Below, piece after piece: positions 24,661-31,992 of a stretch of DNA of 64,000 bases. This DNA is from Clostridiales bacterium. GTDB lineage: Bacteria; Bacillota; Clostridia; Oscillospirales; Acutalibacteraceae. A program made the position numbers and the translations under genes. A model generated the notes under the pieces. That model did no database searches. It saw nothing but the letters and a program-made list of their open reading frames with translations, and was not told where the DNA came from. The stretch lies in assembly GCA_019422525.1 (NCBI GenBank), contig JAHZDE010000001.1:372001-436000 (forward strand), written 5' to 3'. Within the stretch, counting starts at the first letter, position 1. The number at the start of each line of letters is the position of its first letter.

Positions 24661-25253
24661 TGGCAGATAAATATGCAGTGCGCAATTTACGCCTTTGTAC
24701 CAAAGATTGCTTGTGCTTGTATGTGTGTCCTACAGGAGCTACTGATACCGAAAACAGTATTATCGACGTGACGAAATGTATTGGTTGTGGTGCCTGTGCC
24801 GATGCCTGCCCTTCCGCTGCAATTTCTATGGTTCCTAAAGAATATCCACCGCAGCAGCCAAAGTCCGATGACGTTGTTGAGGCCTTGCGCAGTTTGCTTC
24901 AAAGTAAAGCCGAAGCGGAAAATATCGCGGCCCAATTGTCGGATGTTTTGAGTGTGGCAGTGGAAAAATCATCCCGACTGATGGCGGAAGATTTGTGCCG
25001 GGAAGCAGGTTTTATGTTGCCTCAAAGTGGGAATACGAAACGTTTTCTCGAGAGCCTCCGAGATTATCCGGGTATTCCACAGGATGTGGTGGAAGAATTG
25101 TTACAGACGATTTCTTTTAACGAAAGCGAAAAGAAAAACGAAGAGGAGCAATGGAAGTGTTCTGTGTGTGGGTATATACATAAAGGACCTTTGCCGGAGG
25201 AATTTACGTGTCCTGTCTGCGGGCATCCTGCTTCTGTGTTTGTAAAAATTTGA
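24660..25253 (+). CDS. Ferredoxin-rubredoxin fusion protein
   Basis: A 197-aa protein. The N-terminal ferredoxin-like domain has a full 4Fe-4S motif C-I-G-C-G-A-C-A-D-A-C-P and a first half in which cysteines are present but spaced unusually (C-T-K-D-C-L-C-L-Y-V-C-P-T-G). A helical middle region of about 95 residues follows, then a C-terminal rubrerythrin-type rubredoxin knuckle (C-S-V-C-G-Y-I-H and C-P-V-C-G-H). It is translationally coupled to the preceding two-headed rubredoxin and is probably its redox partner (inference). Confidence 0.8.
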   Translation: MADKYAVRNLRLCTKDCLCLYVCPTGATDTENSIIDVTKCIGCGACADACPSAAISMVPKEYPPQQPKSDDVVEALRSLLQSKAEAENIAAQLSDVLSVAVEKSSRLMAEDLCREAGFMLPQSGNTKRFLESLRDYPGIPQDVVEELLQTISFNESEKKNEEEQWKCSVCGYIHKGPLPEEFTCPVCGHPASVFVKI

Positions 25254-25290
25254 TAGTCAGCAGGACTCTTGAAAGAAAATGAAACATGAT

Positions 25291-25334
25291 AAGGCCCTGT
25301 GCATGGTAGAAATCCTCTTTTTGCACAGGGCCTT
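25291..25334. terminator. Inverted repeat between convergent genes
   Basis: AAGGCCCTGTGCA (25291-25303) and TGCACAGGGCCTT (25322-25334) form a 13-bp perfect stem with an 18-nt loop, between the ferredoxin and recombinase genes. No strong U-tract follows. Probable shared terminator. Confidence 0.6.
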
Positions 25335-25370
25335 GATATGATTGTCTGTTGAGATAGAAAGCCATCAATC

Positions 25371-26960
25371 TCAGGTGCTTTTGCTGGGCGCAGAAAGTTC
25401 GGCTGAATTTTTTAGGGTATAGATCCATATAGTGGATAATAGCTTTAGATGAACCTCTATGTGTCGGTCCGGGTAGGCAGTCATGTAGTCTAAAAAACTC
25501 CCATAAAAGTTTTCAGAAGTAAATTCCCCGCTGATTAGGGCTGTGACTTTAGTATGAATTTCATTTTCCAGAATGGAAAGGTAGTTGGGTAGGCTTTTCC
25601 TTTGCTCTGCAATCAAAATTTTTTGGGTAAGTTCGGTTATACAGCGGTTATATTCCTCGTTCATTAGCTTCATGTCATTTTCCGAAATGGTTTTTGCAAA
25701 AAAAGCGTCCAGCATGCTTTTTTTCTTTTCCTCGATTTGATTTCGTTCCTTTTTCAAATGTTCAATATTTAGCTGGAGGCTGTTCTGAGAAAAACGGACG
25801 GCTTCCATCACAATGTGGGTGATATCCCGAATGACAGCCTGAGTATCCGGTTTGAGCATATTTACCGATTGCCTCACCATCTCCAGTCCCACTTGGTCCC
25901 GAATCAAATAGCCGACATTACAACCGATTTCATGGCCCAATGGGTCGGTATGACGTTTGCCCTCAGCTGTTGCAGTGCCGCACCGCCAGACCTTGTAGCA
26001 GCTTCCATCTTTATGCTTGCGGCTGCGGGAAACAAAACTTTTGCCGCATACACTGCATGTAATTTTCCCCGAAAGCGGATAGCGGTTCCCGTGGCCGGAG
26101 CTACGTTTTCCATGGATATTCCGTCTGGAAATTTCCCGCTGTGCCTGCTCCCACAATGTCCGGTCAATAATTGGCTCGTGATGGTCTTTTATAAAAATAA
26201 ATTTCTCTTCCCCATGATTGTATTTTTTTTGATGGGTGAGATAGTCGGGGGTAAATGTTTTTTTCTGTTTCAGATCTCCGCAGTACTTCTCATTGCGCAA
26301 AATTTTAAGAATTCCGGTATTTCGCCAGTTTGTACCGCCGGTAAGAGTTTTATAGCCTGCTTCCCGCAGTTCCCGCGCAATGACCGTGGTACCCTTGTGC
26401 TCATGGACATATTTATGAAAAATAATCCGGACAATTTCGGCACCGTTAGGATTGATTGTCAATTTTCCATTCTCCACATCATATCCCAGCATGGAACGTC
26501 CAAATACAACGCCTTGTTCCATCCGGCGGGTCTGTCCCCATTTGACTCGGGAAGAGGTTTTTCGGCTTTCTTCCTGGGCGATACTGCCCATAAGGGAAAG
26601 GCGAAGCTCAGCATCCGGGTCCAATGTGTTGATGCCATCATTCATAAATAATACGCCGATTCCCCAATACCGTAAATCGCGGGTATAGGAGATGGTGTCC
26701 AGAATATTTCGGGAAAAACGGCTGACCTCCTTCGTAAGAATGAAATCGAACCGGTGGAGCTGGGCATCATGAATCATACGCTGAAAGGCTGCGCGCTTTT
26801 TGGTGCTGGTTCCGGTAATGCCCTCATCGGCATATACCTCATATAGTTCCCACCCCGGGTAACGGTCAATATATTCATAAAAATACCGCTTCTGGTTTTC
26901 AAAGGAATTCGCTTGGTCTTCTTTATCAGTAGACACGCGGCAATAGGCGGCAATTTTTAT
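25371..26960 (-). CDS. Large serine recombinase of the cotJC element
   Basis: A 529-aa site-specific recombinase. The resolvase domain (about 1-155) has the catalytic Ser in Y-C-R-V-S-T-D-K-E-D, E-V-S-R-F-S-R-N and E-E-S-R-K-T-S-S-R. A recombinase domain (about 165-275), a zinc ribbon (C-S-V-C-G-K, later W-R-C-G and G-C-N-V) and a coiled coil (about 400-450) follow. The in-frame GTG at 26936 would put the catalytic Ser at residue 2 and delete beta-strand 1. The family N-terminus K-I-A-A-Y-C-R-V-S is encoded upstream and needs initiation at ATA 26958-26960, which overlaps the upstream stop (ATAA). It is the only recombinase in the element and presumably performs its excision. Confidence 0.9.
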   Translation of the reverse strand: MKIAAYCRVSTDKEDQANSFENQKRYFYEYIDRYPGWELYEVYADEGITGTSTKKRAAFQRMIHDAQLHRFDFILTKEVSRFSRNILDTISYTRDLRYWGIGVLFMNDGINTLDPDAELRLSLMGSIAQEESRKTSSRVKWGQTRRMEQGVVFGRSMLGYDVENGKLTINPNGAEIVRIIFHKYVHEHKGTTVIARELREAGYKTLTGGTNWRNTGILKILRNEKYCGDLKQKKTFTPDYLTHQKKYNHGEEKFIFIKDHHEPIIDRTLWEQAQREISRRNIHGKRSSGHGNRYPLSGKITCSVCGKSFVSRSRKHKDGSCYKVWRCGTATAEGKRHTDPLGHEIGCNVGYLIRDQVGLEMVRQSVNMLKPDTQAVIRDITHIVMEAVRFSQNSLQLNIEHLKKERNQIEEKKKSMLDAFFAKTISENDMKLMNEEYNRCITELTQKILIAEQRKSLPNYLSILENEIHTKVTALISGEFTSENFYGSFLDYMTAYPDRHIEVHLKLLSTIWIYTLKNSAELSAPSKST

Positions 26961-27151
26961 TTTTTATCCCCCCAAACAACCTGATGATGGAGTATGTCTA
27001 AGCTATCCTGTGTCTGTATATCATTCAAAACGCCTTGTTCTTTCAAAAAAAGCAAAATGGCTTGCAGATAGAATCGGTAAAATTCCGGTGTAGTGGTTTT
27101 ACTAATGGTGACCTCTTGGATACATTGTAAAAATACCGCTGGATTTTCCAT
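26957..27151 (-). CDS. Small protein upstream of recombinase; candidate directionality factor
   Basis: A 64-aa helical protein with no recognised family (F-Y-R-F-Y-L-Q-A-I-L-L-F-L-K-E-Q-G helix). It has a good ribosome site (GGAGGGGGG) before ATG 27151. Its TAA overlaps the recombinase ATA, so the two are translationally coupled. In SPbeta the serine recombinase SprA needs the small protein SprB to excise during sporulation. Size and position make this a candidate equivalent; that is inference. Confidence 0.6.
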   Translation of the reverse strand: MENPAVFLQCIQEVTISKTTTPEFYRFYLQAILLFLKEQGVLNDIQTQDSLDILHHQVVWGDKK

Positions 27152-27253
27152 GAGTCATCCCCCCTCCACCATGTTTATGAGGGAGGGGGAACCATTTTGC
27201 CTGTCCGTTATCTATTTGATGGGGAAACATTGGGCAGAATAAAATCCTATATC

Positions 27254-27290
27254 AAAAGCCGCCGCTATGAAATCAATCATAAACGGCGGC
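27254..27290 (-). terminator. Terminator of the LysR-linked operon
   Basis: GCCGCCG (27258-27264) pairs with CGGCGGC (27284-27290), with inner ATGA/TCAT pairing; on the minus strand TTTT and further T-rich sequence follow. It separates the lipoprotein operon from the recombinase unit, so the recombinase needs its own promoter within 27152-27253. I see no convincing vegetative promoter there. Confidence 0.75.
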
Positions 27291-27304
27291 AGATAGAGGC
27301 TCCA

Positions 27305-27829
27305 TTATTCGGCAAGTGAAAAGGTCACATTCACATCTCCAGAACCAAGCACATCCAACAGGCTCTCTTTTGTTGCATTTTCAATGACAGCCAGTTTGGT
27401 AAAGCTCCAGGTGTTGGTCCCATAATAAATGGTAATTTGGTTCCCCTGATATAAAATCACGTCACCTGCATCGACGCTGATATGGGTATCATTTCTTGGC
27501 AGGCTGGTGCCCAGCGGCCCAACTTTTTCCATTCCTGCATAGTCGGACATATGTATAGTAATCGGTTGTTTTTGCAGAAGAGAAATAAACGCTTTTGCAG
27601 AAGAATTTTTTTCTGGTGTAGCAGTTAAGGTGGTATCGCCAACCGTTATTTGGATTTTCACAGATTCATCCTCCTTCGATTGAGTTTCTGATTCTTGTGT
27701 CTGCGCAGCCTGGACAGAAGAGGATTCTGTCAAGAGGGGGCTTTCTGATACGATATGATCCCCTGTCCCACAAGCGGCAAGTATCGATAATAATAATAGC
27801 AGCGACATAAGAAATACAGCTCGTTTCAT
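27305..27829 (-). CDS. Cyclophilin-like-fold lipoprotein
   Basis: A 174-aa lipoprotein with a signal ending in the lipobox L-A-A-C (Cys20), a Ser/Glu/Gln linker, then a cyclophilin-like domain (about 58-172). Markers are I-T-V-G-D-T-T-L-T-A-T, the K-V-G-P-L-G-T-S-L-P-R-N-D motif, and D-V-I-L-Y-Q-G-N-Q-I-T-I-Y-Y. This fold often travels with flavodoxin-type reductases in Firmicutes. Ligand and activity are unknown. It is last in the operon acetyltransferase-hydrolase-flavoprotein-lipoprotein. Confidence 0.78.
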   Translation of the reverse strand: MKRAVFLMSLLLLLSILAACGTGDHIVSESPLLTESSSVQAAQTQESETQSKEDESVKIQITVGDTTLTATPEKNSSAKAFISLLQKQPITIHMSDYAGMEKVGPLGTSLPRNDTHISVDAGDVILYQGNQITIYYGTNTWSFTKLAVIENATKESLLDVLGSGDVNVTFSLAE

Positions 27830-27910
27830 GGGGATACCCTCCTGTTTTGTTCATTTTTTTGCAGCTTGTACATCAGAATATGGAATCGTAAACTGTTGAC
27901 ATGGGACAGA

Positions 27911-28456
27911 TTACAGGATGGATTTTCCCGCATCAAAAGCTTTTTTCATGGCCGGACTGTCATGAATGGCCCCAGCATCGGCAGCATTCCCTCCAAAGAT
28001 AATACCGGAGAGATGGGCTTTGGGAAAACAGGCAATCCATCCCTCCAAACCACTGGCAGCACGGGTCCAAACCTCATCTCCGTCCTCCGCGGCTGCTGCA
28101 ATGAGATATACGTCCCGGAAAGCATAATCGGAAGGATACAGAGGATTGGCCCGGTCCAACAGGGTTTTCATCTGACCGGACATTTCATAATAATAGATGG
28201 GAGTGGCAAAAACCAACATATCAGCATGTAGCATCTTTTCCTGGACAATTTTGTCTGCATCATCGTGAATCACACAGCGTTTGGTTTTCTGGCAGGCCAA
28301 GCAGCCGCGGCAGAACTGGATTTCCTTTCCAATGAGGCTAATTTTCTCGACTTCATGCCCGGACTCCCGCGCACCTTTGGCGAATTCCTCGGCCAATGTG
28401 TCGGAGTTGCTGTTTTTGCGGGGGCTGGTGGAGAGAATCAAAATTTTTTTACTCAT
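27911..28456 (-). CDS. Flavodoxin-family NAD(P)H-dependent FMN reductase
   Basis: A 181-aa cytosolic flavoprotein of the NADPH-dependent FMN reductase/iron-sulfur flavoprotein group. The flavin phosphate loop is S-T-S-P-R-K-N-S-N-S-D-T-L. A cysteine cluster (C-R-G-C-L-A-C, then K-R-C) matches the compact motif of Fe-S flavoproteins, and A-T-P-I-Y-Y-Y contacts flavin. It probably reduces quinones or small electrophiles. AAAGAGGG sits before the ATG. Confidence 0.85.
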   Translation of the reverse strand: MSKKILILSTSPRKNSNSDTLAEEFAKGARESGHEVEKISLIGKEIQFCRGCLACQKTKRCVIHDDADKIVQEKMLHADMLVFATPIYYYEMSGQMKTLLDRANPLYPSDYAFRDVYLIAAAAEDGDEVWTRAASGLEGWIACFPKAHLSGIIFGGNAADAGAIHDSPAMKKAFDAGKSIL

Positions 28457-28516
28457 GATAGATCCCTCTTTATTGGATAAGATTTTTTTGAATGAGTGAG
28501 AAGGCTCGATGTATAA

Positions 28517-29521
28517 TTAGCCTATGTATTGCTTAAAGAAAGCTTCTATTTTGTCAAATGGGATGATGTCCACTTGGTCATACAGGTCGGTATGGACTGC
28601 GCCGGGAATCATAAGAAGTTCCTTATTTTCCGTATAAGGATTATTTTTCATCATGTTTGCAAAAGCATCCTTTGAGAAGTAACAGGAGTGGGCCTTTTCT
28701 CCGTGAATGATTAGCACAGCGCTGCGGATCTCATTGCTGTATTGCAAAATGGGCTGGTTGATGAAAGACATGGTGCCGATGGTATTCCAGCCGTCGTTAG
28801 AATTCAGCGAGCGGGCATGATAACCGCGCTCCGTCTTATAATAAGCGCTGTAATCCTTTACGAAGAAGGGAGCCTCTTCCGGTGCGGGATAGAGGAGACA
28901 CCCTCCGGCACGGGAATATGCCCCTTTTTTGTATGCCTCGGTGCGAGCAGCGTTTAATGATTTCTTCGTTTCATAGCGAGCATCCGCGCTGTCAGCCGCA
29001 TCAAAATAGCCATTGGCGTTTACTCGGCTCATATCATACATAGTGGAGGTTACAGTGGCTTTGATTCGGGTGTCTAGTGCCGCCGCATTGAGCGCCATAC
29101 CGCCCCATCCACAAATGCCGATAATGCCAATTTTCTCCGGGTCTACGTTTTCCTGTACCGAGAGAAAATCCACAGCAGCCTGAAAATCTTCGGTGTTGAT
29201 GTCGGGGGAAGCCATGTATCGGGGTTGGCCGCCGCTTTCACCGGTAAACGATGGGTCAAAGGCAATAGTCAAAAATCCACGTTCAGCCATGATCTGTGCG
29301 TATAGACCGGACGCTTGCTCTTTTACCGCGCCGAAAGGCCCACAGACAGCGATTGCCGCCAATTTTCCATCTGTCGTCTGTTTTGGGGTGTACATATCTG
29401 CTGCTAAGGTGATACCATAGCGGTTGACAAATGTCACTTTTTGGTGATTTACTTTATCACTCTTGGGGAAAGTCTTATCCCATTCCTGCGTCAATACTAA
29501 TTCTTCCGTCTTCATCATCAT
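28517..29521 (-). CDS. Alpha/beta hydrolase with cysteine nucleophile
   Basis: A 334-aa hydrolase of the YcjY/dienelactone-hydrolase-like group. The nucleophile elbow is G-I-C137-G-W-G, so Cys replaces the usual Ser, as in dienelactone hydrolase. The catalytic His is H310 in G-A-V-H-T-D, and an acidic residue is likely near the I-I-H-G-E strand. G-P-F-G near residue 61 fits the oxyanion region. Its ATG lies directly after the acetyltransferase stop. The substrate is unknown; an ester, lactone or acyl compound handled with the flavoprotein is a reasonable guess. Confidence 0.82.
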   Translation of the reverse strand: MMMKTEELVLTQEWDKTFPKSDKVNHQKVTFVNRYGITLAADMYTPKQTTDGKLAAIAVCGPFGAVKEQASGLYAQIMAERGFLTIAFDPSFTGESGGQPRYMASPDINTEDFQAAVDFLSVQENVDPEKIGIIGICGWGGMALNAAALDTRIKATVTSTMYDMSRVNANGYFDAADSADARYETKKSLNAARTEAYKKGAYSRAGGCLLYPAPEEAPFFVKDYSAYYKTERGYHARSLNSNDGWNTIGTMSFINQPILQYSNEIRSAVLIIHGEKAHSCYFSKDAFANMMKNNPYTENKELLMIPGAVHTDLYDQVDIIPFDKIEAFFKQYIG

Positions 29522-30094
29522 TCATTCCTCCTGGATTTTTTTAATCAATTTGGCAGGGACACCGCCAAATACACTGTTTTTCGGAACATCGGTGGTTACG
29601 ACGGCTCCTGCCGCAATTACCGCCCCATCGCCAATGGTAACGCCTTTGCAGATGGTTGCATTAGCGCCTATCCATACGTTTTTGCCAATATGAATCGGGG
29701 CCGGAATCATGTTTCCTCTGTGATTGGGATTAAGGCTATGGTCCAACGTAGCAATCACAACATTATGCCCAATTAGTGCGCCGTCCTCAATGGTTACACC
29801 GCCTTGGTCCTGGATTTTGACCCCGGAGTTAAAAAACACATTTTTACCGATTTTCAGGTTTTTTCCGCAGTCTGTATAGAATGGAGGAAATAGCGAAAAG
29901 CTGTCATCAACCTGCCGTCCCGTGATTTTCCGCATCAGTTCCACAATTTCTTCGGAAGTATGGTAGCGGCTATTTAATTCCGAGGTTACCCGAATGGCCT
30001 CTTGAGATAGCCTGTGCATACACTGGTGAACCGATGAGCCTGCCACTACTTCTTTTCCGCTGTCCATATAACTCAAAAATTCATCTAATTCCAT
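29522..30094 (-). CDS. Maltose/galactoside-type O-acetyltransferase (LbH)
   Basis: A 190-aa acetyl-CoA-dependent O-acetyltransferase with a left-handed beta-helix. Hexapeptide repeats run from I-G-K-N-V-F-F-N-S-G-V-K-I through I-G-K-N-V-W-I-G-A-N-A-T-I to the C-terminal G-G-V-P-A-K-L. The catalytic His is probably in T-L-D-H-S-L-N-P. The start at 30094 has AGAGGTG upstream; ATG 30118 is also possible (AGGA nearby). It is first in the operon divergent from lysR. Acceptor unknown. Confidence 0.85.
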   Translation of the reverse strand: MELDEFLSYMDSGKEVVAGSSVHQCMHRLSQEAIRVTSELNSRYHTSEEIVELMRKITGRQVDDSFSLFPPFYTDCGKNLKIGKNVFFNSGVKIQDQGGVTIEDGALIGHNVVIATLDHSLNPNHRGNMIPAPIHIGKNVWIGANATICKGVTIGDGAVIAAGAVVTTDVPKNSVFGGVPAKLIKKIQEE

Positions 30095-30160
30095 TTTGGT
30101 TTCACCTCTTGTTTCCATTATAAAATCCTTGCAGCAGAATAGCAAATTGTTATAAATTAT

Positions 30161-30201
30161 GCTTAGACATTCTTGAAAAGAATATCTAAGCGGGGTATAA
30201 T
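30161..30201 (+). promoter_or_regulatory. LysR operator dyad and lysR promoter
   Basis: A 31-bp interrupted dyad: GCTTAGA (30161-30167), TTCTT (30170-30174), AAGAA (30178-30182), TCTAAGC (30185-30191), with all arms perfect. It overlaps the lysR -35 TTGAAA (30173-30178); with 17-bp spacing, the -10 is TATAAT (30196-30201). This predicts autoregulation of lysR and control of the divergent operon. Confidence 0.75.
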
Positions 30202-30228
30202 ACAACTATCACGAGAGGGGGAAGAAAT

Positions 30229-31107
30229 ATGGAGTTACGAGTACTTCGATATTTTGTGGAAGCTGCCAAGGAAGAGAGCATGACAAACGCCGCTGTCAAG
30301 CTTCATGTGACACAGCCTACCTTATCCAAACAAATTAAGGAATTGGAAGAGGAATTGGGGCAAAAGCTGTTTGTCCGCGGAAACTATCATATTCGTCTAA
30401 CAGCAGAGGGAGAGATCCTTTATAAAAGGGCTTTGGACATTTTGGATATGGTGGATTTGACAATATCGGAATTTGCTTCTATGAAGGAATTTAATGGAGG
30501 GAATCTGTATCTGGGTTGTGCGGAATCAGATGGAATCACCTTGCTTGCCAAAGCGGCTAAACAGCTTCAGGAAAAATATCATAATGTACACTTTCATCTG
30601 TACAGCGGAAATTCGGAAACGGTTGGAGAGAGGCTGGACAAAGGTTTGTTGGATTTTGCGGTAGTGGTACAGAACATTGACCTGTCCAAGTATGCATATT
30701 TGGATTTGCCAGTCAAAGATACCTGGGGGGTGATTATGAGAAAAGACAGTCCCATGGTATCCAAGACAGCGATTGCCATAGAAGAGCTGATCAAGCTGCC
30801 TCTGATTGTATCCAGGCAAGGAGCAACCAATGAAATGCCGGGATGGCTGCAAAAAAATTATGACCGTCTCAATATTGTTGCTACCTATGATTTAATCTTT
30901 AATGCCTCTATTCTGGTGAAAGAAGGGATGGGGTATGCATTGGGCTTTGACAAGCTGGTGAATACGGGGGCTGAAAGTATTCTGTGCTTCCGGCCTATTG
31001 TGCCAGCTATCACCTCTCCTATGCGCTTAATTTGGCGGAAAGAACAGCGATTTTCGAAAATTGCAGAGTTGTTTTTGAAAGAAGTAAAGGGTATCTGCGA
31101 AACATAA
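30229..31107 (+). CDS. LysR-family transcriptional regulator
   Basis: A 292-aa regulator. The N-terminal winged HTH (about 1-60) has the LysR signature M-T-N-A-A-V-K-L-H-V-T-Q-P-T-L-S-K-Q-I-K followed by a linker helix. An effector-binding periplasmic-protein-like domain spans about 90-290. It is transcribed divergently from the acetyltransferase-hydrolase-flavoprotein-lipoprotein operon and faces a perfect 31-bp dyad, so that operon is its probable target. The effector is unknown, perhaps an electrophile or quinone given the target enzymes. Confidence 0.92.
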   Translation: MELRVLRYFVEAAKEESMTNAAVKLHVTQPTLSKQIKELEEELGQKLFVRGNYHIRLTAEGEILYKRALDILDMVDLTISEFASMKEFNGGNLYLGCAESDGITLLAKAAKQLQEKYHNVHFHLYSGNSETVGERLDKGLLDFAVVVQNIDLSKYAYLDLPVKDTWGVIMRKDSPMVSKTAIAIEELIKLPLIVSRQGATNEMPGWLQKNYDRLNIVATYDLIFNASILVKEGMGYALGFDKLVNTGAESILCFRPIVPAITSPMRLIWRKEQRFSKIAELFLKEVKGICET

Positions 31108-31252
31108 ATAAAAGGGGCCAATCTCTTGATTGTTTGATTGTTGTTTGGTGATATTCCAAATTCCCATGTATGAAGAGGAAGGAAAAAGCCGCCGGCTTTG
31201 GCTTTTGCCGACGACTTTCCCATCCTAATAAAGTTTTTGAACGGATAGGAGT

Positions 31253-31765
31253 TTAGAAAATTTCCTTTTCTCGAAAAATTTTTTTGAAAAGCCAGTGGGT
31301 AAAAGGAGCGGCAGCAAACATATTCCAGAAAAAGGCCATAGGAAAGTTTTTCAATAAGGTTCCAATCCAAATAGCCGGAAGTTGGGTAATAGATGCTCCT
31401 GCTAAAATTATGTTGAATAAAATGGATGCTACCAGACTCATGGTAGGACACATAATGGCAACAGTTCCTGCTTGGCGCAAAATTCTGCATAGATATGGGT
31501 TATCCGTTTGGAGATTACAGTGGCGGGAAGCAAAAGCGGCACCGAGTCGATTTCCCCATAGATTCGAAAATAACAGGACAAATAGTCCCATATAACAAGT
31601 TTCTTTAAGAGCATCCCCAAAAACGAGATTCGTCATATTACTGAATCCGCCTACAGATAAATGGATTCCCTCCTTAATTGCTACGTTATACACTTCCATT
31701 CCATAAGCCATGGCATAAGACATGATAAGCCCGAAAATAAAACCCTGAAATTTGTTTTTTGGCAT
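31253..31765 (-). CDS. Four-helix membrane protein with tandem DUF2798
   Basis: A 170-aa membrane protein. Two similar halves each hold two helices; the signature K-F-Q-G-F-I-F-G-L-I-M-S-Y-A-M begins half one and M-C-P-T-M-S-L-V-A-S half two. This is the DUF2798 arrangement, of unknown function. Start set by AAGGAGG. It follows a leader terminator at 31790-31848. It is the last gene before the right element end. Confidence 0.82.
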   Translation of the reverse strand: MPKNKFQGFIFGLIMSYAMAYGMEVYNVAIKEGIHLSVGGFSNMTNLVFGDALKETCYMGLFVLLFSNLWGNRLGAAFASRHCNLQTDNPYLCRILRQAGTVAIMCPTMSLVASILFNIILAGASITQLPAIWIGTLLKNFPMAFFWNMFAAAPFTHWLFKKIFREKEIF

Positions 31766-31789
31766 ATTTTTTCCTCCTTACATTACCTT

Positions 31790-31848
31790 TTCCGAAAAAC
31801 AAAAACGTGCAGCACTCAACTGGATTTACGCAGTGAATGCTACACGTT
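31790..31848 (-). terminator. Terminator-like hairpin in leader of DUF2798 gene
   Basis: Imperfect dyad: AACGTG, AGCA, TCA (31804-31818) pair with TGA, TGCT, CACGTT (31834-31848), with single-base bulges. On the minus strand it is followed by TTTTTGTTTTT, then the AAGGAGG of the gene. Either it blocks read-through from outside or it is an attenuator controlling the gene. Confidence 0.6.
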
Positions 31849-31944
31849 CCTATTTATTATAAGATGTTCCATTATAAAATGACAAAGGGCTTTTTTAACG
31901 AATTTAGAGAGCTTTTTTGTCATGTTTGACTATCGTGCTATTAT

Positions 31945-31992
31945 ATGTGTCACGATGACCCTTCCGTAGGGACAGAAGAACTGGGACATCTG
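31945..31992 (+). other. attR: right junction of the cotJC element
   Basis: Element arm TGTCACGATGACCCTTCC precedes GTA-GG (GG at 31969-31970), after which cotJC coding resumes with G-A-C-A-G-A-A-G-A-A. The arm is the inverted counterpart of the attL element arm, with 17 of 23 positions symmetric about the GG when the ends are joined. Confidence 0.8.

Larger units (their letters stand above)
23803..31970. mobile_element. 8.2-kb skin-like intervening element in cotJC
   Basis: GG-to-GG distance is 8,168 bp. The element encodes a large serine recombinase (25371-26960), a small ORF in front of it, a ferredoxin/rubredoxin pair, a LysR-controlled operon and a membrane protein. It has no phage structural or conjugation genes. 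The host gene is a sporulation gene whose reading frame is exactly restored by recombination at the GG. In Bacillus the skin element (sigK) and SPbeta (spsM) are excised in this way in the mother cell by serine recombinases; the same role is inferred here. Confidence 0.88.

Noticed and set aside
31945..31968. ATG 31945 as a genuine start of the cotJC C-terminal half
   Set aside because: No ribosome site; the eight extra codons are element sequence unrelated to CotJC.
23803..31970. Calling the insertion a prophage or a conjugative element
   Set aside because: No capsid, tail, terminase, relaxase, mating-pair or replication genes are visible; only a recombinase and metabolic cargo.
23806..31978. 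The 5-bp word AGAAG, present at both junctions, as the crossover core
   Set aside because: It lies off the centre of the joined-end dyad and would give D-I-G-I-E-E instead of the family T-E-E; the GG fits both criteria.
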